This document shows, piece by piece, positions 1 to 5,986 of a DNA stretch of 7,245 bases (within the stretch, counting starts at the first letter, position 1; each line of letters begins with the position of its first letter). A program made the translations under genes and the position numbers. The notes under the pieces were generated by a model. It had not been told where the DNA came from. It saw only the letters and a list, made by a program, of their open reading frames with translations, and made no database searches. The stretch covers positions 1 through 7,245 of the forward strand of contig JAEZHS010000328.1 in the NCBI GenBank assembly GCA_023436825.1, given 5' to 3'. Origin of the DNA: Pseudomonadota bacterium. Lineage in GTDB: Bacteria; Pseudomonadota; Alphaproteobacteria; Reyranellales; Reyranellaceae.

Positions 1-868
1 TCACCACGCTCTCGTCGTGCTTGGCGAGCGGCACCATCCAGGTGATGGCCTGGGTGCGCATGTTGGCGCGGCCCGACATCTGCGAGCGCATCGACTGGTC
101 GTCGGAGTAGGACAGGATGCCGTCCGGCCCGTACTTCACCAGCAGGCTGGCGTACCACTCGGCCGAGGTCGCGGCGACCGGCGTATTGAGCGTCGGCGTG
201 AGATTGTCCGGCGGATCCTTGAACACCGCGCCGCCCGCGCCCATCAGGTAGGGGATCCAGTTCCAGTGATGCAGCTTGTCGGCGGTGAAGGCCGCGACGT
301 TGTCCTTGTTGTGGACGGCATCGCAAACCTTGATCAGGTCGTCGAAGGTCTTGGGCAGTCCAAGGCCCGCCCGCTCGATCAGGTCGTAGCGCGCCGCGCC
401 TAGAATCATGGCGCCGGCTTCCCAGGCGTAGCCGAAGGTCTCGCCCTTGGCGTTCTTCATCGCCGATTGCGGGCCGCCGGCGAAATCTTCCGGCTCCCAG
501 CTCGCCGGCGTGTACTTGGCGTCCTTTGTGAAGGTGTCGAGATTGGTCATCCAGCCGGCGCCGATCCACCGGCCGGAGTAGATGAAGGTGCAGTTGATGA
601 CGTCGAGCGCCGAGCCCCTGGTCGACAATTCGAGGTCGGTGCGCTGGTTGTAGACGGGGAAGGCCTGCATGTTGAAATTGACCTTGATGCCCGTCCTCTC
701 CTCGAACTGCGGGAAGTAGTTCTTGAGGTACTCGAAGTAGGTCGTCTGGAAGCACGAGCCGTTGATGGTCGTGCCGGCGTAGGGCTTGCCACCCTGGGCG
801 TTGACGTGCGGTGCCGCGAGCGCGCCGAGGGCGCCGCCCAGAATGGCGCGACGACGGAGACGGGTCAT
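1..868 (-). CDS. Extracellular solute-binding protein of a sugar-type ABC importer (C-terminus off the left edge)
   Basis: The reverse strand from the ATG at 868 stays open to the window edge (289 codons), with no stop seen. The N-terminus MTRLRRRAILGGALGALAAP is a Tat-like signal: an arginine cluster then a hydrophobic stretch, with likely cleavage after HVNA near residue 24. The mature part has the usual look of family 1 solute-binding proteins (SBP_bac_1, UgpB-like): early YFEYLKNYFPQFEERTGIKV, then LSTRGSALDVI, and later aromatic-rich segments with WNWIPYLMGAGG. Family members are usually 400-450 residues, so about a third is missing. The protein would bind substrate in the periplasm and deliver it to membrane permeases whose genes probably lie off the left edge. 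A strong ribosome site GGAGG (880-876) sits 7 nt before the start, which fixes that start. The gene is divergent from the GntR regulator, its probable controller. Sugar or polyol substrate is inferred from family only. Confidence 0.9.
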   Translation of the reverse strand, partial: MTRLRRRAILGGALGALAAPHVNAQGGKPYAGTTINGSCFQTTYFEYLKNYFPQFEERTGIKVNFNMQAFPVYNQRTDLELSTRGSALDVINCTFIYSGRWIGAGWMTNLDTFTKDAKYTPASWEPEDFAGGPQSAMKNAKGETFGYAWEAGAMILGAARYDLIERAGLGLPKTFDDLIKVCDAVHNKDNVAAFTADKLHHWNWIPYLMGAGGAVFKDPPDNLTPTLNTPVAATSAEWYASLLVKYGPDGILSYSDDQSMRSQMSGRANMRTQAITWMVPLAKHDESVV

Positions 869-875
869 GCTGCTT

Positions 876-880
876 CCTCC
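876..880 (-). promoter_or_regulatory. Ribosome binding site of the solute-binding protein gene
   Basis: GGAGG on the minus strand, 7 nt upstream of the ATG at 868. It fixes the start in front of the Tat-like signal peptide. Confidence 0.8.
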
Positions 881-896
881 GGATGTCGTTCCTGGC

Positions 897-925
897 TTGG
901 AACCTTATTATGTCTGACATATGAT
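897..925 (+). promoter_or_regulatory. Candidate sigma-70 promoter of the GntR gene
   Basis: TTGGAA (897-902) and TATGAT (920-925) are separated by exactly 17 bp, matching the -35 consensus at 4 of 6 and the -10 at 5 of 6. Transcription would begin around 931-933. That is upstream of the ATG at 954 but downstream of the ATG at 921, so it favours the shorter regulator. The operator-like palindrome fills the end of the spacer and touches the -10 box, a classic repression position. No experimental support; consensus matching by eye. Confidence 0.5.
909..921. promoter_or_regulatory. Perfect 13-bp palindrome, candidate GntR operator
   Basis: TATGTC-T-GACATA is a perfect 6+1+6 inverted repeat, located between the divergent solute-binding protein and GntR genes. 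Size, odd-centre symmetry and a G-T-C/G-A-C core fit the short palindromes bound by dimeric FadR-subfamily GntR regulators. It overlaps the candidate -10 boxes in both directions, so binding could shut both genes. Assignment to the adjacent regulator is inference from position. Confidence 0.6.
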
Positions 926-948
926 CGTCCGACCTCCGTCTCTGTCAA
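921..948 (-). promoter_or_regulatory. Candidate promoter of the solute-binding protein gene
   Basis: On the minus strand a perfect TTGACA (948-943) is followed after 16 bp by GATCAT (926-921), a 4-of-6 match to the -10 consensus. Transcription would start around 913-915, leaving a leader of about 45 nt before the ATG at 868. The -10 box faces and overlaps that of the divergent promoter. The -10 match is modest. Confidence 0.35.
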
Positions 949-953
949 CGACG

Positions 954-1721
954 ATGATCCGAACCTCGACTGCCGTCGGCAGGGCCGCGCGCATAGCCGA
1001 GAAGTTGGGCGCGGCGATCCTCGATGGGACCTACAAGCCGCACGACCTCGTGCCAGGCGAAATCGAGCTCGGCCGCCGCTTTGGCGCGAGCCGCACGGTC
1101 GTGCGCGAGGCGTTCAAGCTGCTCGCGGCGAAAGGCCTGATCGCATCGCGCAAGCGGGCCGGGACCTATGTGCGCGCCCGCGAGGAATGGCACATGCTCG
1201 ATGCCGACGTGCTGGCCTGGCGGCTGCGCGACGGCGCGGCGGAGCCGAAGCTGGTCTTCGATCTCATGCATGCCCGCGCCGTGATCGAGCCCGCGGCGGC
1301 GGCGATGGCGGCGCGCGCCCGCACGATCGCGACATTGGCGGCGATCGAGAACGCCTTTGCCGACATGGAACGCGCGTCGCACGACGCCGCCCTGTTCGCC
1401 GAGCCCGACGTTCGCTTCCACAAGGCGATCCTGACGGCCACGAACAACGACGTGATGACGGCGTTCGGCGCCTTGATCGAGGCCGCCCTCGGCATCTTCG
1501 TCGACGTCGCCACGCGCCATCCCGGTGCGCCGGCGCCATCGGTGCCGCTGCACCGGGCGGTCCTCGAGGCGATCCGGCGCCGCGATGCCGAGGGCGCGCA
1601 TGGCGCCATGATGGCCCTGCTCGACCGCACGGCGCGCAACGTCGAACGCAACGTCGCAAGCGGTGTCGCGGGCGGACGGCGCCGCAAAGCCCGGCAGACA
1701 TCGGCTTCGGCTCGGCTATAG
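954..1721 (+). CDS. GntR-family transcriptional regulator, FadR/FCD subfamily
   Basis: A 255-residue DNA-binding regulator. The N-terminal winged helix-turn-helix (about residues 8-75) has the GntR hallmarks: an I-L-D-G-T-Y turn, VPGEIELGRRFGASRTVVRE, then LAAKGLI and the wing RAGTYV. The segment WHMLDADVLAWRL (79-91) resembles the linker of sugar-acid regulators of the DgoR type. The rest is an all-helical FCD ligand-binding domain. Metal-ligand positions D152, H156 and H200 are present, but the spot where many FCD proteins have a third histidine, near residue 222, reads ALLDR. The frame is open to an ATG at 921, but that codon lies inside the palindrome and -10 box, so 954 is preferred. Neither start has a good Shine-Dalgarno site. 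It probably represses itself and the divergent importer, and may control the dehydrogenases that start 27 nt after its stop. The ligand is unknown; a sugar acid or small carboxylate is a guess from the subfamily. Confidence 0.9.
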   Translation: MIRTSTAVGRAARIAEKLGAAILDGTYKPHDLVPGEIELGRRFGASRTVVREAFKLLAAKGLIASRKRAGTYVRAREEWHMLDADVLAWRLRDGAAEPKLVFDLMHARAVIEPAAAAMAARARTIATLAAIENAFADMERASHDAALFAEPDVRFHKAILTATNNDVMTAFGALIEAALGIFVDVATRHPGAPAPSVPLHRAVLEAIRRRDAEGAHGAMMALLDRTARNVERNVASGVAGGRRRKARQTSASARL

Positions 1722-1736
1722 TTGTCCTCCGCATCC

Positions 1737-1741
1737 GGAGG
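1737..1741 (+). promoter_or_regulatory. Ribosome binding site fixing the alcohol dehydrogenase start
   Basis: GGAGG sits 7 nt before the ATG at 1749. The frame is open further upstream to an ATG at 1722, but that would add nine residues with no family counterpart and no ribosome site. Confidence 0.8.
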
Positions 1742-1748
1742 AAACGCC

Positions 1749-2849
1749 ATGAAGGCTGCCGTTCTGTTCAAGCCCAACGAGCCCCTGCAGGTCGTCGATT
1801 GCGAGCTCGATCCGCCCAAGGCGAACGAAGTACGGGTCAAGATGAAGGCTTCCGGCGTCTGCCAGAGCGACTGGCACATCATGAACGGCGACTGGCCGTC
1901 GCCCATGCCGATCGTGCCGGGCCACGAGGCGGCGGGCGAGATCGCCGAATGCGGCCCCGGCGTGAGCACGGTGAAGCCGGGCGACCACGTGATCTTCTCG
2001 TTCCGCCCGCATTGCGGACGCTGCCGCTACTGCAGCCAGGGCCGCACCGTGCTGTGCATCGGCCGGGCGAACGTGCCGCCGGGCGCGCTCTACGACGGCA
2101 CCTTCCGGCTGAAGCACAAGGGTCAGGCCATCAACCAGATGGCGCGCATCGGCACCTTTGCCGAGGAGGTCGTGGTGCCCGAGGAGATGGTGGTACCGAT
2201 CCGCAAGGACATGCCGTGGCCGCAGGCCGCCCTGGTCGGCTGCTGCGTGGCGACCGGCGTCGGCGCGGTGACGCGTCACGCCAAGATCGAGGCGGGCTCC
2301 ACCGTGCTGGTGATCGGCTGCGGCGGCGTTGGGCTGAACGCGGTGCAGGGCGCCATGCTGTCGGGCGCGAGCAAGATCATCGCCGCCGACATTTTGGACA
2401 ACAAGCTCGAGATGGCCAAGGCCTTCGGCGCCACGCACACCATCAACACCAACACCAACGAGGACGCCGCCAAGAAGGTGAAGGAGATGGCGGGAGGCCT
2501 CGGCGTCGACTATGCCTTCGACGCGGTCTCCAACGACAAGACCCAGGCGCTCGCCTTCGATGCGCTGGCGCCGGGGGGACACGCCGTTGCCGTCGGCATC
2601 TCCGCCGCGAGCATCCGCGCCTCCTATTCGCCGTTCATGATGGTGTTCACCGAGAAGAAGGTGAGCGGCACCTTCTATGGCTCGGTGCGACCCGACCTCG
2701 ATTTCCCCGTCCTGGTCGATCACTACATGAACAAGCGGCTGAACATCGACGGCCTGATCAGCCGTACGTACAAGCTCGCCGACATCAACGAAGGGTTCAA
2801 GCGCATGATGGCGGGCGAGGTCGCGCGCGGCGTCGTGGTGTTCGACTGA
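1749..2849 (+). CDS. Zinc-dependent NAD-type alcohol dehydrogenase (medium-chain family)
   Basis: A 366-residue cytoplasmic enzyme expected to oxidise an alcohol to an aldehyde or ketone with NAD+. The N-terminal GroES-like domain carries the catalytic zinc ligands: C38 in SGVCQSD, H59-E60 in PGHEAAGE, and C165 in LVGCCVATG. The structural zinc lobe is complete, C89-x2-C92-x2-C95-x7-C103. The Rossmann domain has GCGGVG at 190-195, and an acidic D214 at the end of the next strand (IIAADI), which favours NAD over NADP. Length and layout match the class III-like/AdhC branch of COG1062-type enzymes, but the formaldehyde-glutathione specificity of true class III enzymes cannot be assumed. The start is set by GGAGG at 1737. 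The acyl-CoA dehydrogenase begins 10 nt after the stop, so the two are probably co-transcribed and may act on related carbon skeletons. The substrate is not identifiable from the sequence. Confidence 0.93.
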   Translation: MKAAVLFKPNEPLQVVDCELDPPKANEVRVKMKASGVCQSDWHIMNGDWPSPMPIVPGHEAAGEIAECGPGVSTVKPGDHVIFSFRPHCGRCRYCSQGRTVLCIGRANVPPGALYDGTFRLKHKGQAINQMARIGTFAEEVVVPEEMVVPIRKDMPWPQAALVGCCVATGVGAVTRHAKIEAGSTVLVIGCGGVGLNAVQGAMLSGASKIIAADILDNKLEMAKAFGATHTINTNTNEDAAKKVKEMAGGLGVDYAFDAVSNDKTQALAFDALAPGGHAVAVGISAASIRASYSPFMMVFTEKKVSGTFYGSVRPDLDFPVLVDHYMNKRLNIDGLISRTYKLADINEGFKRMMAGEVARGVVVFD

Positions 2850-2859
2850 GCACCAGGCG

Positions 2860-4011
2860 ATGAGCGCCCTCGACGACTTCGGCCTCACCGAGGAGCAGAG
2901 GCTGATGCGGCGCAACGTCGCCGAGCTTCTGGCGCGTGCGCTGCCTGCCGAGGAGATCCGTCGCCTCGATGCGGCGTCGGAGTTCCCGCACGTCGCGTTC
3001 AGGGCGCTGGCGGAAGCGGGCTACATGGCGCTGCCCTACGATCCCGCCTACGGCGGCATGGGCGGCAGCCGCAAGGACCTCGTTATCCTGGTCGAGTCGC
3101 TGGCGCGCCATTACAGCGGCGCCTCGTCGCTCTACCTGCCGACAGTGGTCTACGGCGGCATGCACCTGCAGCTCACCGCCGGCGAGCACCTGCGGCGGCG
3201 CTATCTTCCCGAAATCTGCGCCGGGCGGCTGAAGTCGGCCTTTGCGCTCAGCGAACCCGACACCGGTTCGGATGCCTCGGGCATCAAGACCCGGGCCGTG
3301 CGCGACGGCAACGGCTATCGCCTCAGCGGCCAGAAGCTCTACATCAGCGCCGCGCACGTGGCGGACTATCTGGTGGTGGTCGCCAAGACCGACAGCGAGG
3401 CCAGGCACAAGGGCGTCACGCTGTTCTGGGTCGATGCCCGCGCCGCTGGCGTCGAGATGAAGCCGCTCGAGACCTTGGGCCGGCGCACGACCCATCCCAA
3501 CGAGATCTTCTTCGACGGCGTATTCGTGCCCGCCGATCACGTGATCGGCGAGGAGAACCGCGGCTGGTCGGGCCTCATGAAGGGACTCAATCTCGAGCGT
3601 CTGTGCCTCGCCGCCCAGGCCTGCGGCAACATGCATTGGGCGATCGAGTATGCCCGCGCCTTCGCGATCGAGCGCCGCCAGTTCGGCCAGCCGATCTCAA
3701 AGTTCCAGGCAATCCAGCACAAGTTCGCGGACATGCGCATCATGCTGAAGAGCACGCAGGCGCTGACCTATCGGCTGGCCGACATGCTGGATGCCGGGCT
3801 CGATCCGGTCGAGGAGACGGCGATCGCCAAGATCCAGGGGACCGACGGCGAGTTCAAATGCGCGCATCTCGCCATGGAGATCATGGGCGGTGCGGGCTAC
3901 ACCATGGCGCATGACATCCAGCGGCTGTTTCGCGACGTGCGCGTCGGCTCCATCGGCGGCGGCACCAACGACATCCAGCGCAACACCATCGCCAAGATGA
4001 TGGGGCTGTGA
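2860..4011 (+). CDS. Acyl-CoA dehydrogenase with isovaleryl/long-chain-type catalytic base position
   Basis: A 383-residue flavoenzyme introducing an alpha-beta double bond into an acyl-CoA, passing electrons to electron-transfer flavoprotein. The three family domains are present: N-terminal helices (about 8-120), a middle beta domain opening with ALSEPDTGSD (129-138), and a C-terminal helical domain with RRQFGQPISKFQAIQ (from 272) and MGGAGYTMAHDIQRLFRDVR, the flavin and dimer signatures. Most family members place the catalytic glutamate in a Y/E-G-T motif near the C-terminus. Here that spot reads SIGGGTNDIQR, with glycine at 367. A glutamate is instead present at 246 in GLNLERLCLA, the position used by isovaleryl-CoA and long-chain acyl-CoA dehydrogenases. 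The enzyme is therefore probably active, possibly on a branched or longer acyl chain. It lies 10 nt after the alcohol dehydrogenase with only a weak ribosome site (CAGG), suggesting translational coupling. Its stop overlaps the next start. Confidence 0.94.
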   Translation: MSALDDFGLTEEQRLMRRNVAELLARALPAEEIRRLDAASEFPHVAFRALAEAGYMALPYDPAYGGMGGSRKDLVILVESLARHYSGASSLYLPTVVYGGMHLQLTAGEHLRRRYLPEICAGRLKSAFALSEPDTGSDASGIKTRAVRDGNGYRLSGQKLYISAAHVADYLVVVAKTDSEARHKGVTLFWVDARAAGVEMKPLETLGRRTTHPNEIFFDGVFVPADHVIGEENRGWSGLMKGLNLERLCLAAQACGNMHWAIEYARAFAIERRQFGQPISKFQAIQHKFADMRIMLKSTQALTYRLADMLDAGLDPVEETAIAKIQGTDGEFKCAHLAMEIMGGAGYTMAHDIQRLFRDVRVGSIGGGTNDIQRNTIAKMMGL

Positions 4012-4385
4012 TGAAGCGGCTCGCGCTCGCTCTCCTGCTCCTCGTGACGGTCGCACCCATTGCCGCTGCGCAGGGCCCGTCCGAACCGCGCATCACCTGC
4101 GATCGCGGACCGTTCGCCACAAAGACGTACGGCGGCTATCCGTGGGAGCTCTACGGCTGCAGCGACAACCGGTCGATCGCCGTGGTGACGGCGCGCGGCA
4201 ATCCCGGAATGCCGTTCTACTTCCTGTTTGCCGAGAAGGGTGGCCAGTACCAGCTGAGCGGCGAGGGGACCGGCCGGCCCGAGTTCACGCGCAAGGCCTA
4301 CGACGATCTGCGGAGGCTGAGCCAGCAGGACATCCGGGCCCTGGTCAAGGAGACCCAGAAGGCAGGACCGCGCCCCAGTCAGTGA
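4011..4385 (+). CDS. Small secreted/periplasmic protein of unknown function
   Basis: A 124-residue protein starting at the ATG that overlaps the acyl-CoA dehydrogenase stop (TGATG, 4009-4013), so it is probably translationally coupled. Residues 1-20 form a clear signal peptide: MKR, then LALALLLLVTVAP, ending AAA before Q21. The mature chain of about 104 residues has just two cysteines, C30 and C50, spaced to allow one disulfide after export. It contains an aromatic/glycine segment, KTYGGYPWELYGC, and a basic hydrophilic tail. No transmembrane segment follows the signal and no lipobox is present, so soluble periplasmic or secreted is most likely. I do not recognise the family. Its position suggests co-expression with the dehydrogenases, but a functional link is unproven. 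An upstream in-frame GTG at 4008 would add only one residue. The 3' end overlaps the convergent methyltransferase gene by 7 bp. Confidence 0.75.
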   Translation: MKRLALALLLLVTVAPIAAAQGPSEPRITCDRGPFATKTYGGYPWELYGCSDNRSIAVVTARGNPGMPFYFLFAEKGGQYQLSGEGTGRPEFTRKAYDDLRRLSQQDIRALVKETQKAGPRPSQ

Positions 4386-5008
4386 ACGACCGGTCGCTCC
4401 ATCGCCAGCGTCCGACCGACCCGCGGCCCACGCTGCCACGCCGCGTCCGCGCGGCAGGCGAACAGCTGCAGCGAGCCGTCCTGCGTGTCGAGCGGCTCGA
4501 CGTCGAAGATGCGCAGGCCGCTTGCCGCGAAGAGCTGCTCGGCCATCTGCGTCGATAGACAGGATGTTCGCGAAACCTCGAATGTCGCCACGCCCTCGGG
4601 GTTGAGGAGCAGGGTGAAGCCGTCGAGGAAATCGTCGATGTCCGCCACACGCGATAGCGCGTTGTTCGCCACCATGAGATCGGCATCGATGCCCTCGGCC
4701 GCGAGGCTTCGCGCCATGTCGCGGCCGAACGATCCGGTCAAGGTCGGAACGCCCCGCACCTTCATCGCGCGGACGGCGGCGGCATGGTCGCGCTCGATGC
4801 CGATGACGGGGATGCCGAGTCGACTGAACTGCTGCAGCAGGGAGCCGTCGCTACTCGCCACCTCGATCACGTGGCTTTGCACGCCGAGGCCGAGATAGGC
4901 CGTCATCCGCTCGGCGTAGCGCTTGGTATGAACCGCTTCGAACAACGAATCTGCCCCGCAAATAGGACCGGCATGATGCTGGGGCGCGACGAGTCGGGCT
5001 GTGGCCAT
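4379..5008 (-). CDS. Truncated or decayed SAM-dependent methyltransferase (NDP-sugar C-methyltransferase-like)
   Basis: A 209-residue open frame. The core is a Rossmann methyltransferase: RYAERMTAYLGLG leads into the SAM motif VIEVASSDGSLLQQF (47-61), an acidic residue E72 in VIGIERD, then ADLMVANNALSRV (109-121), DDFLDGFTLLLNPEGV and GLRIFDVEPL. Order and wording follow sugar C-methyltransferases of the Methyltransf_13/23/14 type, normally about 400 residues. Compared with that family it lacks most of the N-terminal zinc-binding part (only a CGA piece at 17-19 remains), about 20 residues after FEV (143-145) that would hold the Y-H-E-H catalytic segment, and the whole C-terminal domain. Conserved histidines are also replaced: the NN-V-L-A-H motif reads NNALSR, and T-H-G-G-S-L-R reads TQDGSLQ. 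SAM binding may survive but the original chemistry is unlikely. The ATG at 5008 has no Shine-Dalgarno site, and an in-frame stop lies 9 codons upstream. It could be a pseudogene remnant or a repurposed small protein. Confidence 0.65.
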   Translation of the reverse strand: MATARLVAPQHHAGPICGADSLFEAVHTKRYAERMTAYLGLGVQSHVIEVASSDGSLLQQFSRLGIPVIGIERDHAAAVRAMKVRGVPTLTGSFGRDMARSLAAEGIDADLMVANNALSRVADIDDFLDGFTLLLNPEGVATFEVSRTSCLSTQMAEQLFAASGLRIFDVEPLDTQDGSLQLFACRADAAWQRGPRVGRTLAMERPVVH

Positions 5009-5059
5009 AGTGTGACCACGCGGTCGGAAGTTTCAGCCGCTCTGTCTAGTATCGCCGGT

Positions 5060-5136
5060 GCGGAGGTTACTCCGCGCTAACCGCAGCGAGGGACCTCTCT
5101 TGTTGCCCAAAGGCCCCTCGCTACGCTCGGGGTGAC
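5060..5136 (-). repeat. Dispersed palindromic (REP-like) repeat, copy A
   Basis: This block has two hairpins. GCGGAG-GTTA-CTCCGC (5060-5075) is a perfect 6-bp stem with a 4-nt loop. AGCGAGGGACCT (5085-5096) pairs with AGGCCCCTCGCT (5111-5122) at 11 of 12 positions around a 14-nt loop. On the minus strand the outer edge reads GTCACCCCGAGCG then TAGCGAGGGGCCT (5136-5111). The same string, with few changes, occurs after mreB at 7181. Translated, it gives the HPERSEGP-type string typical of short palindromic repeats spread through many alphaproteobacterial genomes. It fills most of the gap between the methyltransferase start and the monooxygenase pseudogene end. No gene is seen in 5009-5172. Confidence 0.75.
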
Positions 5137-5172
5137 AGCCGCGACTCGCCGACCAGCGATAGTCAGTACTGG

Positions 5173-5974
5173 TTAGAGCGGCTCGGCGAGACTCTTCTCG
5201 ATCTCCTTGGCGAACTCCTCGACGGAATAGAACTTCATGAGCTGGTCGCGGCTCCAGGCAAGCGGCGTCGACTTCACGAACATCAGCGAGGCGATGCGGC
5301 GGCTCGCGCCCGTGCCGCCTTCGGCACACGGTGGGCAGGAGGGCGCGGGCCGAATCGCCTATCAGCACCACGCGACCTCTCGACCAGTGCGGCGCACGGC
5401 AGTCTTCGAGATTCCAGAAGAACATGTCCTTGTCGCTTGCCGGCATGGCGTCGAACGTCACGGATGGATGCCGACGAAGCGACCAGCACCCCAGTATTCG
5501 CTGACGGTCTTGTGCGGCGCGGCGGCGGCCGGCGCCCACCACACCCAGCCGCCCCAACCGGTCGGCCGCATCTCGACCTCGCCCGCGACGTGACGGCGCA
5601 CCGCCGAGTGAATGCCGTCGGCGCCGACGACCAGATCGAAGCGACCAGGGCTGCGCGTGTCGGCAAAGGCCTCGACCTCCTCGCCGTACTCGACCAGCCG
5701 CGTGATGCGCACGCCCATTTCGAGCGGCACGTCGGGCGCCGCCTCGCGCAGGATCTGCAACAGGTCGGCGCGTGAGAGCTGGCGGCTGACGCCGAATCTG
5801 CCGAGCGCACCGGCGATGTCGAAGGTCCGCATCGCCTCGCCGTGAAGAGGGCCAGCATGTCATCCCGCGGCGTCGACGTTGTCCGCCCGAGCGACGAGTT
5901 GCGGCCTGATAGGCGTCTGACGCGGCAGCGCGCTCGAGCTCTGCAATGCCCGCTCTCACGATCAACACACGCAT
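5173..5974 (-). pseudogene. Broken FAD-dependent monooxygenase (PF01494-type), multiple lesions
   Basis: Pieces of one aromatic-ring-hydroxylase-like flavoprotein lie in order on the minus strand but in changing frames. The start at 5974 has a good ribosome site and gives MRVLIVRAGIAELE, the GxGxxG dinucleotide fold with two glycines changed (to R and E). The next frame gives RQTPIRPQLVARAD and hits a TGA. The same frame resumes, with the middle of the protein intact at about 5832-5461: RADLLQILREAAPD, then FDLVVGADGIHSAVRRHV (the DG motif), ending at a TGA (5460-5458) after FVGIHP. The original frame then gives DAMPASDKDMFFWNLED and GRVVLIGDSARALLPT (the GD motif, about 5455-5330). A last frame change leads to GGTGAS and the C-terminus IASLMFVKSTPLAW to a TAA at 5175-5173. 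Homologues run about 380 residues; only about 265 codons of sequence remain, so several internal segments are deleted. It cannot make a functional enzyme. Confidence 0.85.
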
Positions 5975-5980
5975 CTTCAG

Positions 5981-5986
5981 CCTCCC
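5981..5986 (-). promoter_or_regulatory. Surviving ribosome binding site of the monooxygenase pseudogene
   Basis: GGGAGG on the minus strand, 6 nt upstream of the ATG at 5974. It marks the true original start of the broken flavoprotein gene. The rest of 5975-6137 (163 nt) shows no gene and no convincing promoter by eye, though the mreB promoter should lie there. Confidence 0.6.

Noticed and set aside
907..912. CATAAT on the minus strand as the -10 box of the solute-binding protein gene
   Set aside because: A good hexamer, but no acceptable -35 at 16-18 bp; the perfect TTGACA at 948-943 is 30 bp away.
467..2863. A 798-codon plus-strand open frame spanning the solute-binding protein, GntR and alcohol dehydrogenase genes
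   Set aside because: It overlaps three well-identified genes in other frames, is rich in R/G/A as expected from a shifted high-GC frame, and shows no domain.
1716..2915. A 399-codon minus-strand open frame opposite the alcohol dehydrogenase
   Set aside because: Mirror frame of a real gene; H/D/R/G-rich composition with no recognisable motif.
5009..5172. CRISPR or tRNA-like structure in the hairpin-rich gap
   Set aside because: No regularly spaced direct repeats and no cloverleaf; the structure is explained by the dispersed palindromic repeat.
5152..5173. ACCAG/CTGGT stem near the pseudogene end as a terminator
   Set aside because: A 5-bp stem with a 12-nt loop and no T-run is too weak.
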